A stretch of DNA of 64,000 nucleotides from CAZFGK01 sp964518635. Its GTDB lineage: Bacteria; Zixibacteria; MSB-5A5; GN15; FEB-12. The notes beneath the pieces were generated by a model. That model made no database searches. It was not told the origin of the DNA and saw only the letters and a program-made list of their open reading frames with translations. Position 1 is the first letter of the stretch; each line of letters starts with the position of its first letter. The stretch lies in the NCBI GenBank assembly GCA_964518635.1, contig CAZFGK010000002.1:117460-181459 (forward strand), read 5' to 3'. A program made the position numbers and the translations under genes. Shown here in pieces: positions 42,374 through 51,999 of the stretch.

Positions 42374-45300
42374 ATGTTTAAGTCGATTCTTACAAAGCTC
42401 TTCGGCACCAAGCACGACCGTGATGTCAAAGCGGCCGCCCCCCTGGTCGATGAGATCAATGAATATTTCGAGCAGTTTGCCTCGTTGACCGATGACCAAC
42501 TCAAAGGGAAGACCGCCGAATTCCGCGCTCGCCTTGAAAAAGGGGAGATAGTGAACGACATCATGACTGAGGCCTTTGCTGTCATCAAGGAAGCGGCTCG
42601 ACGCCACTGCGGACAGACCTGGTCGGTAGTTGATCAGCCGGTCTTGTGGGAGATGGTGCATTTTGATGTTCAGCTTATCGGCGGGATGGCTTTGCATAAC
42701 GGAAAAATCGCCGAAATGGCCACCGGTGAAGGAAAGACTCTCGTCGCAACGCTGGCGACCTATGCCAATGCACTCAACAGCCGTGGTGTTCATGTCGTGA
42801 CGGTAAACGACTATCTCGCACGACGTGATCGTGAATGGATGGGTCGTCTTTATGAATTCCTGGGACTGACCGTCGGTGTAATTCAAAACCAGATGAATCC
42901 CGAACAACGGCGTGTCGCCTACCAATGCGATGTCACTTTTGGAACTGCCAACGAATTTGGTTTTGATTATCTGCGCGATAACATGGCCAGCCGGAGTGAA
43001 GATCGAGTCCAGCGCGGACATCACTATGCCATCATCGATGAAGTCGACTCTATCCTGATCGATGAAGCCCGTACCCCTCTCATTATCTCCGGTCAGGTCG
43101 AATCGACCGCCAACGAACGATACCGTGAGATGAAAATTGTCATCGACACCATTGTGCGAAAGCAGACTTCATTGATCAATGAAATGGTCGCCAAAGCAGA
43201 AACGATGTTGAGTGCTTCGGAAAATACTGCTGGTACCAAGGGGAATGCCAAACAAGCTCGTGAAGATGAATTCGAAGCCGGGACTTTGCTGCTGGCGGCT
43301 CGTCGCGGCGCACCGAAGAACAAGCGGTTGCAGAAACTCCTGAAAGAGCCGGGTGTCGCAAAATTGATGTCCGAGACGGAATCCTCCTATATGCAGGAGA
43401 AGAAACTGCATGTGGTCGATGAACGTCTCTATTTCTACATCGATGAACGTGAGCATTCCATCGCCCTGACCGACCTCGGTATCCATCAGCTTGCGGTCAG
43501 TGAGCAGAAGTTATTTGAGATTCCTGATCTGTCGACGATGCTCTCTGAGATTGAGGGAAACAGCTCACTCTCTGACGAAGAACGGAAACAACAGACTGAT
43601 CATGCCTACAAAATGCATTCTGAGCGTACCGAAAAGGTCCACGCCATGAATCAGCTGCTGCGCGCTTTCTCCCTCTATGAAAAAGATGTCGAGTATGTCG
43701 TGCAGGATGAGAAGGTGATGATTGTAGATGAATTCACCGGACGAATTCTTCCCGGACGTCGCTATTCCGATGGCCTGCATCAGGCGATTGAGGCCAAAGA
43801 AGGAGTACGGATCGAAGCCGAAAGCCAGACCCTGGCGACGATCACGTTGCAGAACTATTTCCGCATGTATGAAAAACTCGCCGGTATGACCGGTACCGCC
43901 GAAACCGAAGCAGGTGAACTCTGGGAGATTTACAAACTTGATGTGCAGGTGATTCCGACGAACAAGCAGATGGTCAGGGAGGATGTTGAAGACCGAGTCT
44001 ATCGCTCCCGGCGTGAAAAATACAATGCCATTGTCGAGGAGATTCAGGAGAAATACGCTGCCGGTCGCCCGGTGCTTGTCGGAACAACCTCAGTTGAGTC
44101 ATCAGAGACTATCGCGCGTATGCTCAAGCGTTCAGGTGTCCCACATAATGTTCTTAATGCCAAGCAGCACCAGCGTGAAGCAGAAATCGTCGCCAATGCC
44201 GGTCAGCGGCAAGGGGTAACTATCGCGACCAACATGGCAGGTCGTGGAACCGACATCAAACTGGGCGCAGGAGTGCGTGAGGTTGGCGGCTTGCATATTG
44301 TCGGAACTGAGCGGCATGAATCACGCCGTATCGATCGCCAGCTTCGCGGACGAGCCGGTCGTCAGGGGGATCCGGGATCGTCGGTCTTTTTCCTCTCGCT
44401 CGAAGATGACCTGATGCGTCTGTTTGGGGGCGAACGTCTCGCCCTCATCATGGACAAACTCGGGCTTGAAGAGGGTGAAGTGATCACGCACGGCATGGTC
44501 ACCAAATCAATTGAGCGGGCACAGAAAAAAGTCGAGCTGAACAATTTCGAAATCCGTAAGCGGACACTCGAGTATGATGATGTCATGAATGTCCAGCGCA
44601 AATGGATTTATGAACGTCGCCTTGCCGCTCTCGAAAAACCGTCAATCAAAGATGAAGTCCACGAGTTGATTGATACTGCCGTCGGCGATATTGTCGACAC
44701 CCACTGTCCTGAAAAAGAGAATAACGAATACTGGAATTTCGCAGGGTTGAAAGAGGAACTTGCCTCAGTCTTCATGCTCTCCCTTCCGCTGACTCCTGAT
44801 GAACAGGAGAAAATCACCCCGGCTGATCTGAAAGAGAAAATTCTCGCGGCAGCGATGCATCTCTACACGCTCAAAGAATCTGCCTATGGGGATGAGATCA
44901 TGCGCCAACTCGAGCGATTCTGTGTCCTCTCGACCATTGATCGCTACTGGCGGGATCATCTTGCGGAAATGGATGAACTACGCACCGGAATTCATCTGCG
45001 GGCATATGCCCAGTCATCCGGCAAGCCGATTGATATCTACAAGAAAGAGGCCTTCGGCATGTTTGAAAAGATGGTCACTGCCGTCGACAAGGATATCGTG
45101 GGGCTGGTGTTCCGTCTGCAGGTGAGTGTCCAGCAGCAGCAACAGCAGCAGATGGAGCGCAAACCTGCCCGCATGACCACCCAGCATGCTGATGCAACTG
45201 GTGCGGGTCTAGCGGCTGGACCGGGGGATGCGGTCGATGCCGAAGAACCACTCGGCGTAGGTGGCGGTTCAACTGCCACTGCAACTGCCCCGCCAAAGGC

Positions 45301-45430
45301 ACGGGCAAAAGAGGAGTCGAGTCCGGTGCAGACTGTTGTGCGCACTTCACCGAAAGTAGGTCGGAATGATCCTTGTCCATGCGGAAGCGGGAAGAAATAT
45401 AAGAAGTGCCACGGGGTGAACGAGAGTTAG
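42374..45430 (+). CDS. secA: Preprotein translocase ATPase SecA
   Basis: 1018 residues, ATG with AGGA upstream. Motor domain: GGMALHNGKIAEMATGEGKT (Walker A), DEVDSILIDEARTPLIISG; second helicase half with VGTTSVESSE and ATNMAGRGTDIKL, GRAGRQGDPG. There is an insertion of about 70 residues after RYREMKIVIDTI with GNAKQAREDEFEAG, charged and of variable type. The C-terminal linker holds a run of seven Gln and an Ala/Gly/Pro-rich stretch, ending in the SEC-C zinc finger DPCPCGSGKKYKKCHG. Drives the Sec export that the many secreted proteins here need. Confidence 0.98.
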   Translation: MFKSILTKLFGTKHDRDVKAAAPLVDEINEYFEQFASLTDDQLKGKTAEFRARLEKGEIVNDIMTEAFAVIKEAARRHCGQTWSVVDQPVLWEMVHFDVQLIGGMALHNGKIAEMATGEGKTLVATLATYANALNSRGVHVVTVNDYLARRDREWMGRLYEFLGLTVGVIQNQMNPEQRRVAYQCDVTFGTANEFGFDYLRDNMASRSEDRVQRGHHYAIIDEVDSILIDEARTPLIISGQVESTANERYREMKIVIDTIVRKQTSLINEMVAKAETMLSASENTAGTKGNAKQAREDEFEAGTLLLAARRGAPKNKRLQKLLKEPGVAKLMSETESSYMQEKKLHVVDERLYFYIDEREHSIALTDLGIHQLAVSEQKLFEIPDLSTMLSEIEGNSSLSDEERKQQTDHAYKMHSERTEKVHAMNQLLRAFSLYEKDVEYVVQDEKVMIVDEFTGRILPGRRYSDGLHQAIEAKEGVRIEAESQTLATITLQNYFRMYEKLAGMTGTAETEAGELWEIYKLDVQVIPTNKQMVREDVEDRVYRSRREKYNAIVEEIQEKYAAGRPVLVGTTSVESSETIARMLKRSGVPHNVLNAKQHQREAEIVANAGQRQGVTIATNMAGRGTDIKLGAGVREVGGLHIVGTERHESRRIDRQLRGRAGRQGDPGSSVFFLSLEDDLMRLFGGERLALIMDKLGLEEGEVITHGMVTKSIERAQKKVELNNFEIRKRTLEYDDVMNVQRKWIYERRLAALEKPSIKDEVHELIDTAVGDIVDTHCPEKENNEYWNFAGLKEELASVFMLSLPLTPDEQEKITPADLKEKILAAAMHLYTLKESAYGDEIMRQLERFCVLSTIDRYWRDHLAEMDELRTGIHLRAYAQSSGKPIDIYKKEAFGMFEKMVTAVDKDIVGLVFRLQVSVQQQQQQQMERKPARMTTQHADATGAGLAAGPGDAVDAEEPLGVGGGSTATATAPPKARAKEESSPVQTVVRTSPKVGRNDPCPCGSGKKYKKCHGVNES

Positions 45431-45502
45431 TTTCGTCTCACGGTGAAAATGTGTGGGCGGTATGCCTCCCGGCATGCCCCGTGAACAACTTGTCAAAGTT
45501 TT

Positions 45503-45587
45503 GGTAGCAAAGCCCCTTTAGGGGCGAATGTTTCTTTTTGAAAGTTAATGCATACAACAACACCCGCCCCTAAAGGGGCAGGCTACC
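45503..45587. repeat. Inverted pair of REP-like elements
   Basis: GGTAGCAAAGCCCCTTTAGG begins the first copy and the reverse complement of the second reads GGTAGCCTGCCCCTTTAGGG. Each has a GCCCC-TTTA-GGGGC stem (45512-45525 and 45566-45579). The pair is arranged head-to-head as in BIME-type elements. The first stem is followed by TTTCTTTTT and may also terminate secA. Confidence 0.7.
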
Positions 45588-45607
45588 GCGTATGATGTAA
45601 TTGAAGA

Positions 45608-45690
45608 CCCTGAGCGGGTGCTCAGGGCTACTGTTAATTTCTTGTCACCCTGAGCTTCTGGATCTCACCCTGAGCTTGTCGAAGGGTCTT
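45608..45690. repeat. Hairpin and repeated CCCTGAGCTT segments
   Basis: CCCTGAGC-GGGT-GCTCAGGG (45608-45627) is a perfect 8-bp hairpin. It is followed by two direct copies of TCACCCTGAGCTT (45645-45657 and 45665-45677), the second continuing GTCGAAGGGTC, a sequence widely dispersed between genes in many bacteria. Lies at the 3' end of the bifunctional repair gene. Confidence 0.6.
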
Positions 45691-45692
45691 CC

Positions 45693-47261
45693 TCAAGGCC
45701 TTACCGAAACCGCCACACTCTCGCCAAGCGTATCCAGTTTCAAGAGTGCCTCCGGAATACAGGCGGCGACATCAGTAGCGGTCATACCGCGCCTTCCCTG
45801 ATGCTCCGCTGCAATATCTCCAGCAAGTCCATGAACATAGACCGCCACACAAGCCGCATCGTAGGGGGTAAGCCCCTGCGCAAGCATCGTTGCGATCATC
45901 CCTGCCAGAATATCGCCGGTTCCGCCGGTCGCCATCCCGTCATTGCCGGTTGAGTTGACAGTCACTCTCCCCTCTTGCGAGGCAACAATCGTCGGGCTCC
46001 CCTTCATCACCAGCGTAGTCTTCTGTTTCATGGCGGTCGCTCTGATCAGCGCAACACGAGCATGAAACTCTTTCGGCGGCGTTACACCAAACAAGCGCAC
46101 GAATTCTCCTTCATGCGGAGTGAGAAGGTGCGGGATTTCAAAGACCTTTTCGCGAATATCGCCGAGAGCAAAAAGAGCATCTGCATCGATGACTATTGGC
46201 GATGTCACTCCATCCACGAATCGTCGAACCAATTCAATTGTTTCATGGTGACGCCCAATCCCCGGTCCGATGGCAATTGCATCATGTTCTTTCGCAAGTG
46301 CGCGAATCTCTCCAAGTGACCTGAGTGCGATCACCCCTTTGCGAGCGACATCCGGGAGGCCACGAGTCGTCACTTCCATGAGTGACATCGCGATCTCCGG
46401 CCTGATCGATTCAGGACAGGCGATCTTGGCAAGGCCGCAACCAGTATGCAGTGCACCAAGTGCGCTCAATCGAGGCGCACCGGAAAGTCCTGCCGATCCA
46501 CCAACGATCAGCACTTTCCCGAATGTCCCTTTATATCCATCAGGAGGACGCACGGGGAGAAGATGTGCGATCTCATCAGCAACGCTTACTTCGACTCTTG
46601 ATGTATTTGTATCTGTTGACGAATCTGGTTGATCAGGCAATCCAATCGGAAGAATTTCGACCGCACCGGCTGCTTCTCTTCCCGGAGAAACAAACAAGCC
46701 ATATTTTGGCAATCCAAGCGTGAAAGTCTCTTGCGCTTTGACATGATCAGCTGCACAAGCTCCAGAATCGGCCTGCACACCGCTTGGCAGATCCATGGCG
46801 ATGACTTTCCCCGATGAATGATTCATCGCAGTGATCAGTCTGGCGTAGAGTGGAGATGGCTCACCTGTCGCACCCGTTCCCAACAAACAATCGACGATAA
46901 TATCCCCTTCGATCGTATCGGGAACATCCGCTTCCTTCTGGATGTGACGAACTCGAATGTGGGATGAGGTCAGCCGTTCGGCATTGGCTCGAGCCCCGGG
47001 TGAGAGCTGTTCTATCGGTGCGGTTTGAATGACGTTGACAGAAATCTCTGCGCGGGCAAGTACTCTCGCCATCACTAAGCCGTCCCCGGCATTATTCCCT
47101 TTGCCACAGACAATGGTAACTGATTGCTCGGCCGCGAGTGATTGCGCAACCATTGCAGCGGCAATCGTACCGGCATTTTCCATGAGGATGAGAGATGAAA
47201 GTCCGGCTGTTTCCGCAGCCGCTTCGAGTGCACGCATCTCGGCGGCAGTAACTAATTGCAT
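45693..47261 (-). CDS. nnr: Bifunctional NAD(P)HX epimerase and ADP-dependent dehydratase
   Basis: 522 residues. Repairs hydrated NAD(P)H. The N-terminal epimerase half (about 1-220) has GKGNNAGDGLVMAR and DCLLGTGATG. The C-terminal ribokinase-like half has GKVLIVGGSAGLSGAP, DADALFAL, LLTPHEGEF and GNDGMATGGTGDILAGM, the dehydratase signature. The fused architecture is common in bacteria. Confidence 0.95.
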   Translation of the reverse strand: MQLVTAAEMRALEAAAETAGLSSLILMENAGTIAAAMVAQSLAAEQSVTIVCGKGNNAGDGLVMARVLARAEISVNVIQTAPIEQLSPGARANAERLTSSHIRVRHIQKEADVPDTIEGDIIVDCLLGTGATGEPSPLYARLITAMNHSSGKVIAMDLPSGVQADSGACAADHVKAQETFTLGLPKYGLFVSPGREAAGAVEILPIGLPDQPDSSTDTNTSRVEVSVADEIAHLLPVRPPDGYKGTFGKVLIVGGSAGLSGAPRLSALGALHTGCGLAKIACPESIRPEIAMSLMEVTTRGLPDVARKGVIALRSLGEIRALAKEHDAIAIGPGIGRHHETIELVRRFVDGVTSPIVIDADALFALGDIREKVFEIPHLLTPHEGEFVRLFGVTPPKEFHARVALIRATAMKQKTTLVMKGSPTIVASQEGRVTVNSTGNDGMATGGTGDILAGMIATMLAQGLTPYDAACVAVYVHGLAGDIAAEHQGRRGMTATDVAACIPEALLKLDTLGESVAVSVRP

Positions 47262-47325
47262 GGCGCAGGATACACGATTTCACTCCTCCCGTACAGTAGG
47301 GAGTTGGCACCAGACAAGTGGTCGG

Positions 47326-49725
47326 CTATGAGCGACTTCGAGTTTTCTTCGTCGAGGGCATCCCTTTGGTCTTCGAAACTGGCTTAACCGGTTCAAGTGC
47401 GTACTTGATTGCAGTCAGCACATCGCTGAAGTGCTTCACTGCCAGTTTCGAGGTAATCTCTTTATTCACGTCGATCAGATCACGACGGTTTTGCTCCGGC
47501 AAGATCGCCGAAGTCACTCCAGCGCGTACTGCGGCGAGCAATTTCTCTTTCAGTCCACCTATTGGAAGAAGATCACCACGAAGGGTGATTTCGCCAGTCA
47601 TTGCCATTTGTGGTTTCACCGGACGATTTGTAAACAACGACGCGAGCGCAACGGCGATGGTAATCCCTGCAGAGGGGCCATCTTTTGGTGTTGAACCGGA
47701 CGGAACATGAATATGAATCTCTTTATCGTCGAAACCACGCGCCGGAATTCCCAACGCTGCGGCATTGGCACGAACGAAGGAGAGTGCCGCCTGCGCCGAT
47801 TCTTTCATCACACTCCCCAATTGACCGGTGAGAATGAGATTAGTCTTCCCTTCCATTGCCGTGACTTCGATAAACAGAAGTTCTCCGCCAACACTGGTAT
47901 AGGCAAGTCCGGGAACAACGCCGGGCCGATTCGTGCGAGAGAGAACTTCGCGAGTGAACTTCGGAGGACCCAGAAGTTTTCCGACTTGATCGGCATTGAT
48001 CGTCGTTTTCTTTTTCCCACCGGATGCGACCATGCGCGCAACTTTTCTTGTAACCGAAGCAATCTCACGTTCGAGATTTCGCAGTCCGGCCTCACGTGTG
48101 TAGCCGTCGATGATTGCTTTGATGCCGTCATCGGTGAAGCTGATATGTTCATCAGTCAGCCCATGATTCTCGATCTGTTTACGAATCAGATGACGACGGG
48201 TGATCATCAGCTTCTCGTGATCAGAATAGCCCGGAATCTGGATGATTTCCATACGATCACGAAGCACCGGTGGAATCGGCTCCGCCCAGTTGGCAGTAGT
48301 GATGAACATCACTTTGGAGAGATCAAACGGAATCTCCATGTAATGATCGCTGAAGCTGTCGTTCTGTTCCGGATCAAGCACTTCGAGCAGTGCCGACGCG
48401 GGATCGCCTCGGAAATCAGCGCCGAGTTTGTCGATCTCATCGAGCACGATAATCGGATTATTCGACTGTGATCGTTTCAAGCTTTGAATAATACGCCCCG
48501 GCTGGGCACCGATATAGGTGCGACGATGACCGCGGATTTCCGCCTCATCCCGCATTCCACCGAGCGAAACTCGCACAAACTGACGTCCCATCGCGCGGGC
48601 AATTGACTTACCGAGAGAGGTCTTCCCTACTCCGGGCGGCCCGACAAAGCAGAGAATCGGACCTTTGAGAGAGGCATTGAGTTTTCGAACGGCGAGGAAT
48701 TCAAGAATGCGTTCTTTGACTTTCTCGAGGTCATAGTGATCCTCGTCGAGGACTTTTTTCGCTTTGCGAAGGTCAATGACGTCTTCCGTCGAGAGTGACC
48801 ACGGCAGATTCACCAGCCAATCAAGATAGGTGCGGGAGACTGTATACTCCGCTGATGAACTATTCATGTGACTCAGTCGATCAAGCTCTTTGATTGCAAC
48901 TTTCTCGGCATGCTCAGGCATTTTAGCGGCAGCGATCTTTTTTTCGAATTCAGCCAGATCACGCGGTTCATCTGATTCACCGAGTTCGCGGCGAATTGCC
49001 TTGAGCTGCTCTCGCAGAATAAAATCCCGCTGTGACTTACCAAGCTCACTCGCCGCCTGAGCCTGAATTTTCTGCGAAAGTTCAAGCACTTCGATCTCTT
49101 TGTTGATCGCCGTGTAGAGTTTCTGCATCCGCTTGAGAACATCCACCTCTTCGAGAAGCTCCTGCTTCAGAGAAGGAGAGATGTTTAGATTGGATGCAAC
49201 GAAATCAGTGAGCTTTGACGGCGTATCCTGATTCAGAGCAGAGACATGAAATTCTTCGTTCAGATACGGAGCCAGATCGACGAGTGTCTTGATCCGCTCC
49301 ATCAGATTCCGCTGCAGCGCAGTGAGGCGAAGAGATTCGGTAGTAACATCCTCAAGCTCTTCGACTTCTGCGGTGAGAATCGATCCATTGAGAAAGAATT
49401 TTCGGGCACGAATGCGAGTGAGCCCCTGAATAAGGAAGCGCACTGTTCCGTCCGGAAAGCGAAGCATCTTGAGAATATTTCCGGATGCACCAATTGTGTA
49501 CAATCCATCCGGTCCGGGGGATTCCTCTTTCGGATCACGTTGCTGGAATAGTCCAATCTTCACTCCACGCATGAGTGCCTCGTCGACCATGCGGGCATGT
49601 TCCGGCTGCTGGACGATGAGTGGTACGACTAAGTAGGGATAAACGACCATCCCCTTGAGCGGGACAATCGGCAACGTCTGTGTATCGAGTAATTCTTCGA
49701 TCAGCGGCGAGGTAAGTGTAGTCAT
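47326..49725 (-). CDS. lon: ATP-dependent Lon protease
   Basis: 799 residues. N-terminal substrate domain (LPIVPLKGMVVYPYLVVPL), AAA+ module with Walker A GPPGVGKTS and Walker B PIIVLDEIDKLG, then the protease domain with Ser in KDGPSAG (about 685) and Lys in GGLKEKLLAA (about 726), the catalytic dyad. Soluble type LonA. The tail is basic (KTKGMPSTKKTRSRS). Degrades misfolded and regulatory proteins. Confidence 0.98.
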   Translation of the reverse strand: MTTLTSPLIEELLDTQTLPIVPLKGMVVYPYLVVPLIVQQPEHARMVDEALMRGVKIGLFQQRDPKEESPGPDGLYTIGASGNILKMLRFPDGTVRFLIQGLTRIRARKFFLNGSILTAEVEELEDVTTESLRLTALQRNLMERIKTLVDLAPYLNEEFHVSALNQDTPSKLTDFVASNLNISPSLKQELLEEVDVLKRMQKLYTAINKEIEVLELSQKIQAQAASELGKSQRDFILREQLKAIRRELGESDEPRDLAEFEKKIAAAKMPEHAEKVAIKELDRLSHMNSSSAEYTVSRTYLDWLVNLPWSLSTEDVIDLRKAKKVLDEDHYDLEKVKERILEFLAVRKLNASLKGPILCFVGPPGVGKTSLGKSIARAMGRQFVRVSLGGMRDEAEIRGHRRTYIGAQPGRIIQSLKRSQSNNPIIVLDEIDKLGADFRGDPASALLEVLDPEQNDSFSDHYMEIPFDLSKVMFITTANWAEPIPPVLRDRMEIIQIPGYSDHEKLMITRRHLIRKQIENHGLTDEHISFTDDGIKAIIDGYTREAGLRNLEREIASVTRKVARMVASGGKKKTTINADQVGKLLGPPKFTREVLSRTNRPGVVPGLAYTSVGGELLFIEVTAMEGKTNLILTGQLGSVMKESAQAALSFVRANAAALGIPARGFDDKEIHIHVPSGSTPKDGPSAGITIAVALASLFTNRPVKPQMAMTGEITLRGDLLPIGGLKEKLLAAVRAGVTSAILPEQNRRDLIDVNKEITSKLAVKHFSDVLTAIKYALEPVKPVSKTKGMPSTKKTRSRS

Positions 49726-49794
49726 CTCGTTGGTTTCGTTTCCTGTGCGGTCATGTCAGGGTATATCGTCAGGTGAGGCGAAAACCACGAGGGA

Positions 49795-49840
49795 CGAAAA
49801 GTAGTTCCCGGCCTTACCGCCCAACCAGCGGCACCGGGAA
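49795..49840 (-). terminator. Possible terminator of ychF
   Basis: On the minus strand TTCCCGG and CCGGGAA can pair across a 22-base loop that has further internal pairing, followed by CTACTTTTCG. It lies between the ychF stop and the lon start. Confidence 0.35.
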
Positions 49841-49857
49841 AACCCAGAGAAGCTTAG

Positions 49858-50910
49858 CTAGACATTGAAACGAAAGAGGATGACGTCTCCATCATCAACA
49901 AGATACTCTTTCCCTTCGAGACGAATTTTTCCGTGTGATTTGAGTGCGGCCATGGTCTGGTGCTCGACATAGTCGGTGAATCGAATGACCTCGGCCCGAA
50001 TAAACCCCCGCTCGATGTCACTGTGGATAACTCCTGCCGCCTTCGGGGCGGTGAAACCACGCCGGATAGTCCAGGCACGTACCTCCGGCTCCCCTGCGGT
50101 CAGAAAAGAAATCAGCCCGAGCAGGGTGTACGATTTGCTGATTACCTGAGAGACCGCCGGTTCGGCGATCCCCAGGTCGGCCATGAAGGAGTTTTTCTCA
50201 TCCGGTGCCAGACCAACCAGCTCCATTTCGATCTTCCCGCAGACCACCGCGACATCACGACGACCGGGCTGAACGAAGGAGGCGAATTTCTTGGCTATTT
50301 CTGTCCCCTGTGCAAGTTGCTCCTCGGAGATATTAATGACCAGAAGTAATGGTTTTAGGGAAAGAAACTGGAAGCCACGGACCAGTTTCAGATCATCCTC
50401 CGCCACGTCCATTTCGATCAACGGGCGTTCCTGCTCAAGATGCTGCATCATTTTTTGCAACAACTCAAGTTCGCGGGCTTCGTTTCGGTCGCCGGTCAGT
50501 TTCGCTTTGCGGGCTTTTTTCTCGATATTGGTCTCAATCATCGCCTGATCCAGAAGGATCAGCTCTTCGATTAGTGACTTCACCTCTGAGACTGGGTTGG
50601 CTGATGAGGAGAAGGCGTCGATCACTGCGAGGAAAGCATCTGATTGACGTAATTCCGCAGAAAACTCGAATCCACCCCCCTCTTTCCCCTTTCCGGAGAG
50701 TCCCGGCGCGTCATAGAACTCAATTTCAGCGGGAGTGATCTTCTTGGGACTGACAATAGCGGCAAGGGCCGCAAGTCGAGAATCCGGGACTTTGATCACG
50801 GCTCGGTGGGTTGCCTGTGAATAGTCGCCGACTGCTTCCTGCATTTCAGCTGCTGCGTTGAAGATGGTCGTCTTGCCAGATTGCGGTTTGCCAATAATAC
50901 CTAGTTTCAT
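49858..50910 (-). CDS. ychF: YchF/Ola1-type P-loop ATPase
   Basis: 350 residues. G1 is GKPQSGKTT, G3 YDAPGLSG; the usual NKxD is replaced by NISEE, as in this family, which prefers ATP to GTP. A coiled coil (about 125-170) and the C-terminal TGS-like domain (AWTIRRGFTAPKAAGVIHSDIERGFIRAEV) follow. It is shorter in the N-terminal region than E. coli YchF; note the GDYSQATHRAVIKVPD variant. Linked to ribosome and oxidative stress functions. Confidence 0.93.
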   Translation of the reverse strand: MKLGIIGKPQSGKTTIFNAAAEMQEAVGDYSQATHRAVIKVPDSRLAALAAIVSPKKITPAEIEFYDAPGLSGKGKEGGGFEFSAELRQSDAFLAVIDAFSSSANPVSEVKSLIEELILLDQAMIETNIEKKARKAKLTGDRNEARELELLQKMMQHLEQERPLIEMDVAEDDLKLVRGFQFLSLKPLLLVINISEEQLAQGTEIAKKFASFVQPGRRDVAVVCGKIEMELVGLAPDEKNSFMADLGIAEPAVSQVISKSYTLLGLISFLTAGEPEVRAWTIRRGFTAPKAAGVIHSDIERGFIRAEVIRFTDYVEHQTMAALKSHGKIRLEGKEYLVDDGDVILFRFNV

Positions 50911-51007
50911 GGGGAGGGGAACGTAACCCCGTTGCCCAGCAATGGCAAGCTGACATGGGAGTAATTGATCAGAAGAATGAGATTCAATTACACCAATTTT
51001 ACAAACG

Positions 51008-51913
51008 CTACTTTTTCATGGCAGCATCGGTATTCAGAACAATTTTTCGGGGTCGACGATCGAAGGCGGATGAGCGTGACTGGATGATTTCGATGAAATT
51101 GCCGGATGGATCTTTGAGGACGAGACGTTTTCCATAGGTAGTTGATCCGGTGACCTGTGACAACGGGGTGATCCCTTTGCCTGCTAGTGCGGCTTTCAAG
51201 GTGTCGAGATTGGCAACTTCAAGAATGAGTCGTCTTGCCCGGTCAAAGTGCACCTCCGTAGCTGGAATCGTTGCCAGATCATGAAGTGCGAAAGTGAAGC
51301 CACCAGATGGCCCACCCAATGGGACCGTCGGGGGATAGTAGCGTTCGGTCAGAACAGGAATACCAAGGAGATCGACATAGAATAGTCGCGCAGCAGGCAT
51401 GTTGTTCACTTGCATCCCAATGTTGTAGACATCGATTGCCTTCGGAGTCGGGAAGCTCTCCACCTTGATCAGATTCCCGACGGTCCCGAATGGATCACGA
51501 AAGTGAACAGTCCCACCAATCCCCGATTCCCTGCTTACGGTATCATGCAAAATCGCGCCGAAGAATCGAAGCGAGTCGATCCCATCCGGAATCGAACGGG
51601 AGGAGAAGTTCACTTCGAGCATCGATTCCGTCATACTCTGCTGCGCTGGGAGTGTGTCGACCAGATAGCAGATGAGATAGTAATCTTCGAAATGAAAACT
51701 CACCGTGCGGGGGTAGTAGTCGCGTGAGGCGATTTTCAGGCCGCAGCCATCCTGATAAAATCGTATCGCCTGATCCATATCATCGACCGGCAACCAGACC
51801 CCCCAGAGCCGAGGAATCTTGCCCACGACCACAGTATCAGAAGTGGTGTCTGCCTGAAGAGTAGCCCCGATTGTAGCTGAAAGGCATAGAGCAAAGGTGA
51901 TTGCGCGAAACAT
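51008..51913 (-). CDS. Exported protein with two glyoxalase/VOC domains
   Basis: 301 residues from the ATG at 51913, chosen because CGGAGG lies nine bases upstream; a further ATG ten codons earlier lies before that site. The signal peptide ends near LQA-D. Two VOC-fold repeats: LWGVWLPVDDMDQAIRFYQDG and YNIGMQVNNMPAARLFYVDLLG, with LKDPSGNFIEII at the end. Metal ligands of glyoxalase I are not clearly conserved, so the role (binding, lyase, dioxygenase) is open. Confidence 0.82.
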   Translation of the reverse strand: MFRAITFALCLSATIGATLQADTTSDTVVVGKIPRLWGVWLPVDDMDQAIRFYQDGCGLKIASRDYYPRTVSFHFEDYYLICYLVDTLPAQQSMTESMLEVNFSSRSIPDGIDSLRFFGAILHDTVSRESGIGGTVHFRDPFGTVGNLIKVESFPTPKAIDVYNIGMQVNNMPAARLFYVDLLGIPVLTERYYPPTVPLGGPSGGFTFALHDLATIPATEVHFDRARRLILEVANLDTLKAALAGKGITPLSQVTGSTTYGKRLVLKDPSGNFIEIIQSRSSAFDRRPRKIVLNTDAAMKK

Positions 51914-51999
51914 TGGTGCATACCTCCGGAGTTGGGTGTTCATTCAACAATGACGAACACCTTGTCCGAATATCGACCGAACCGGCAAGACTAAAAGTA

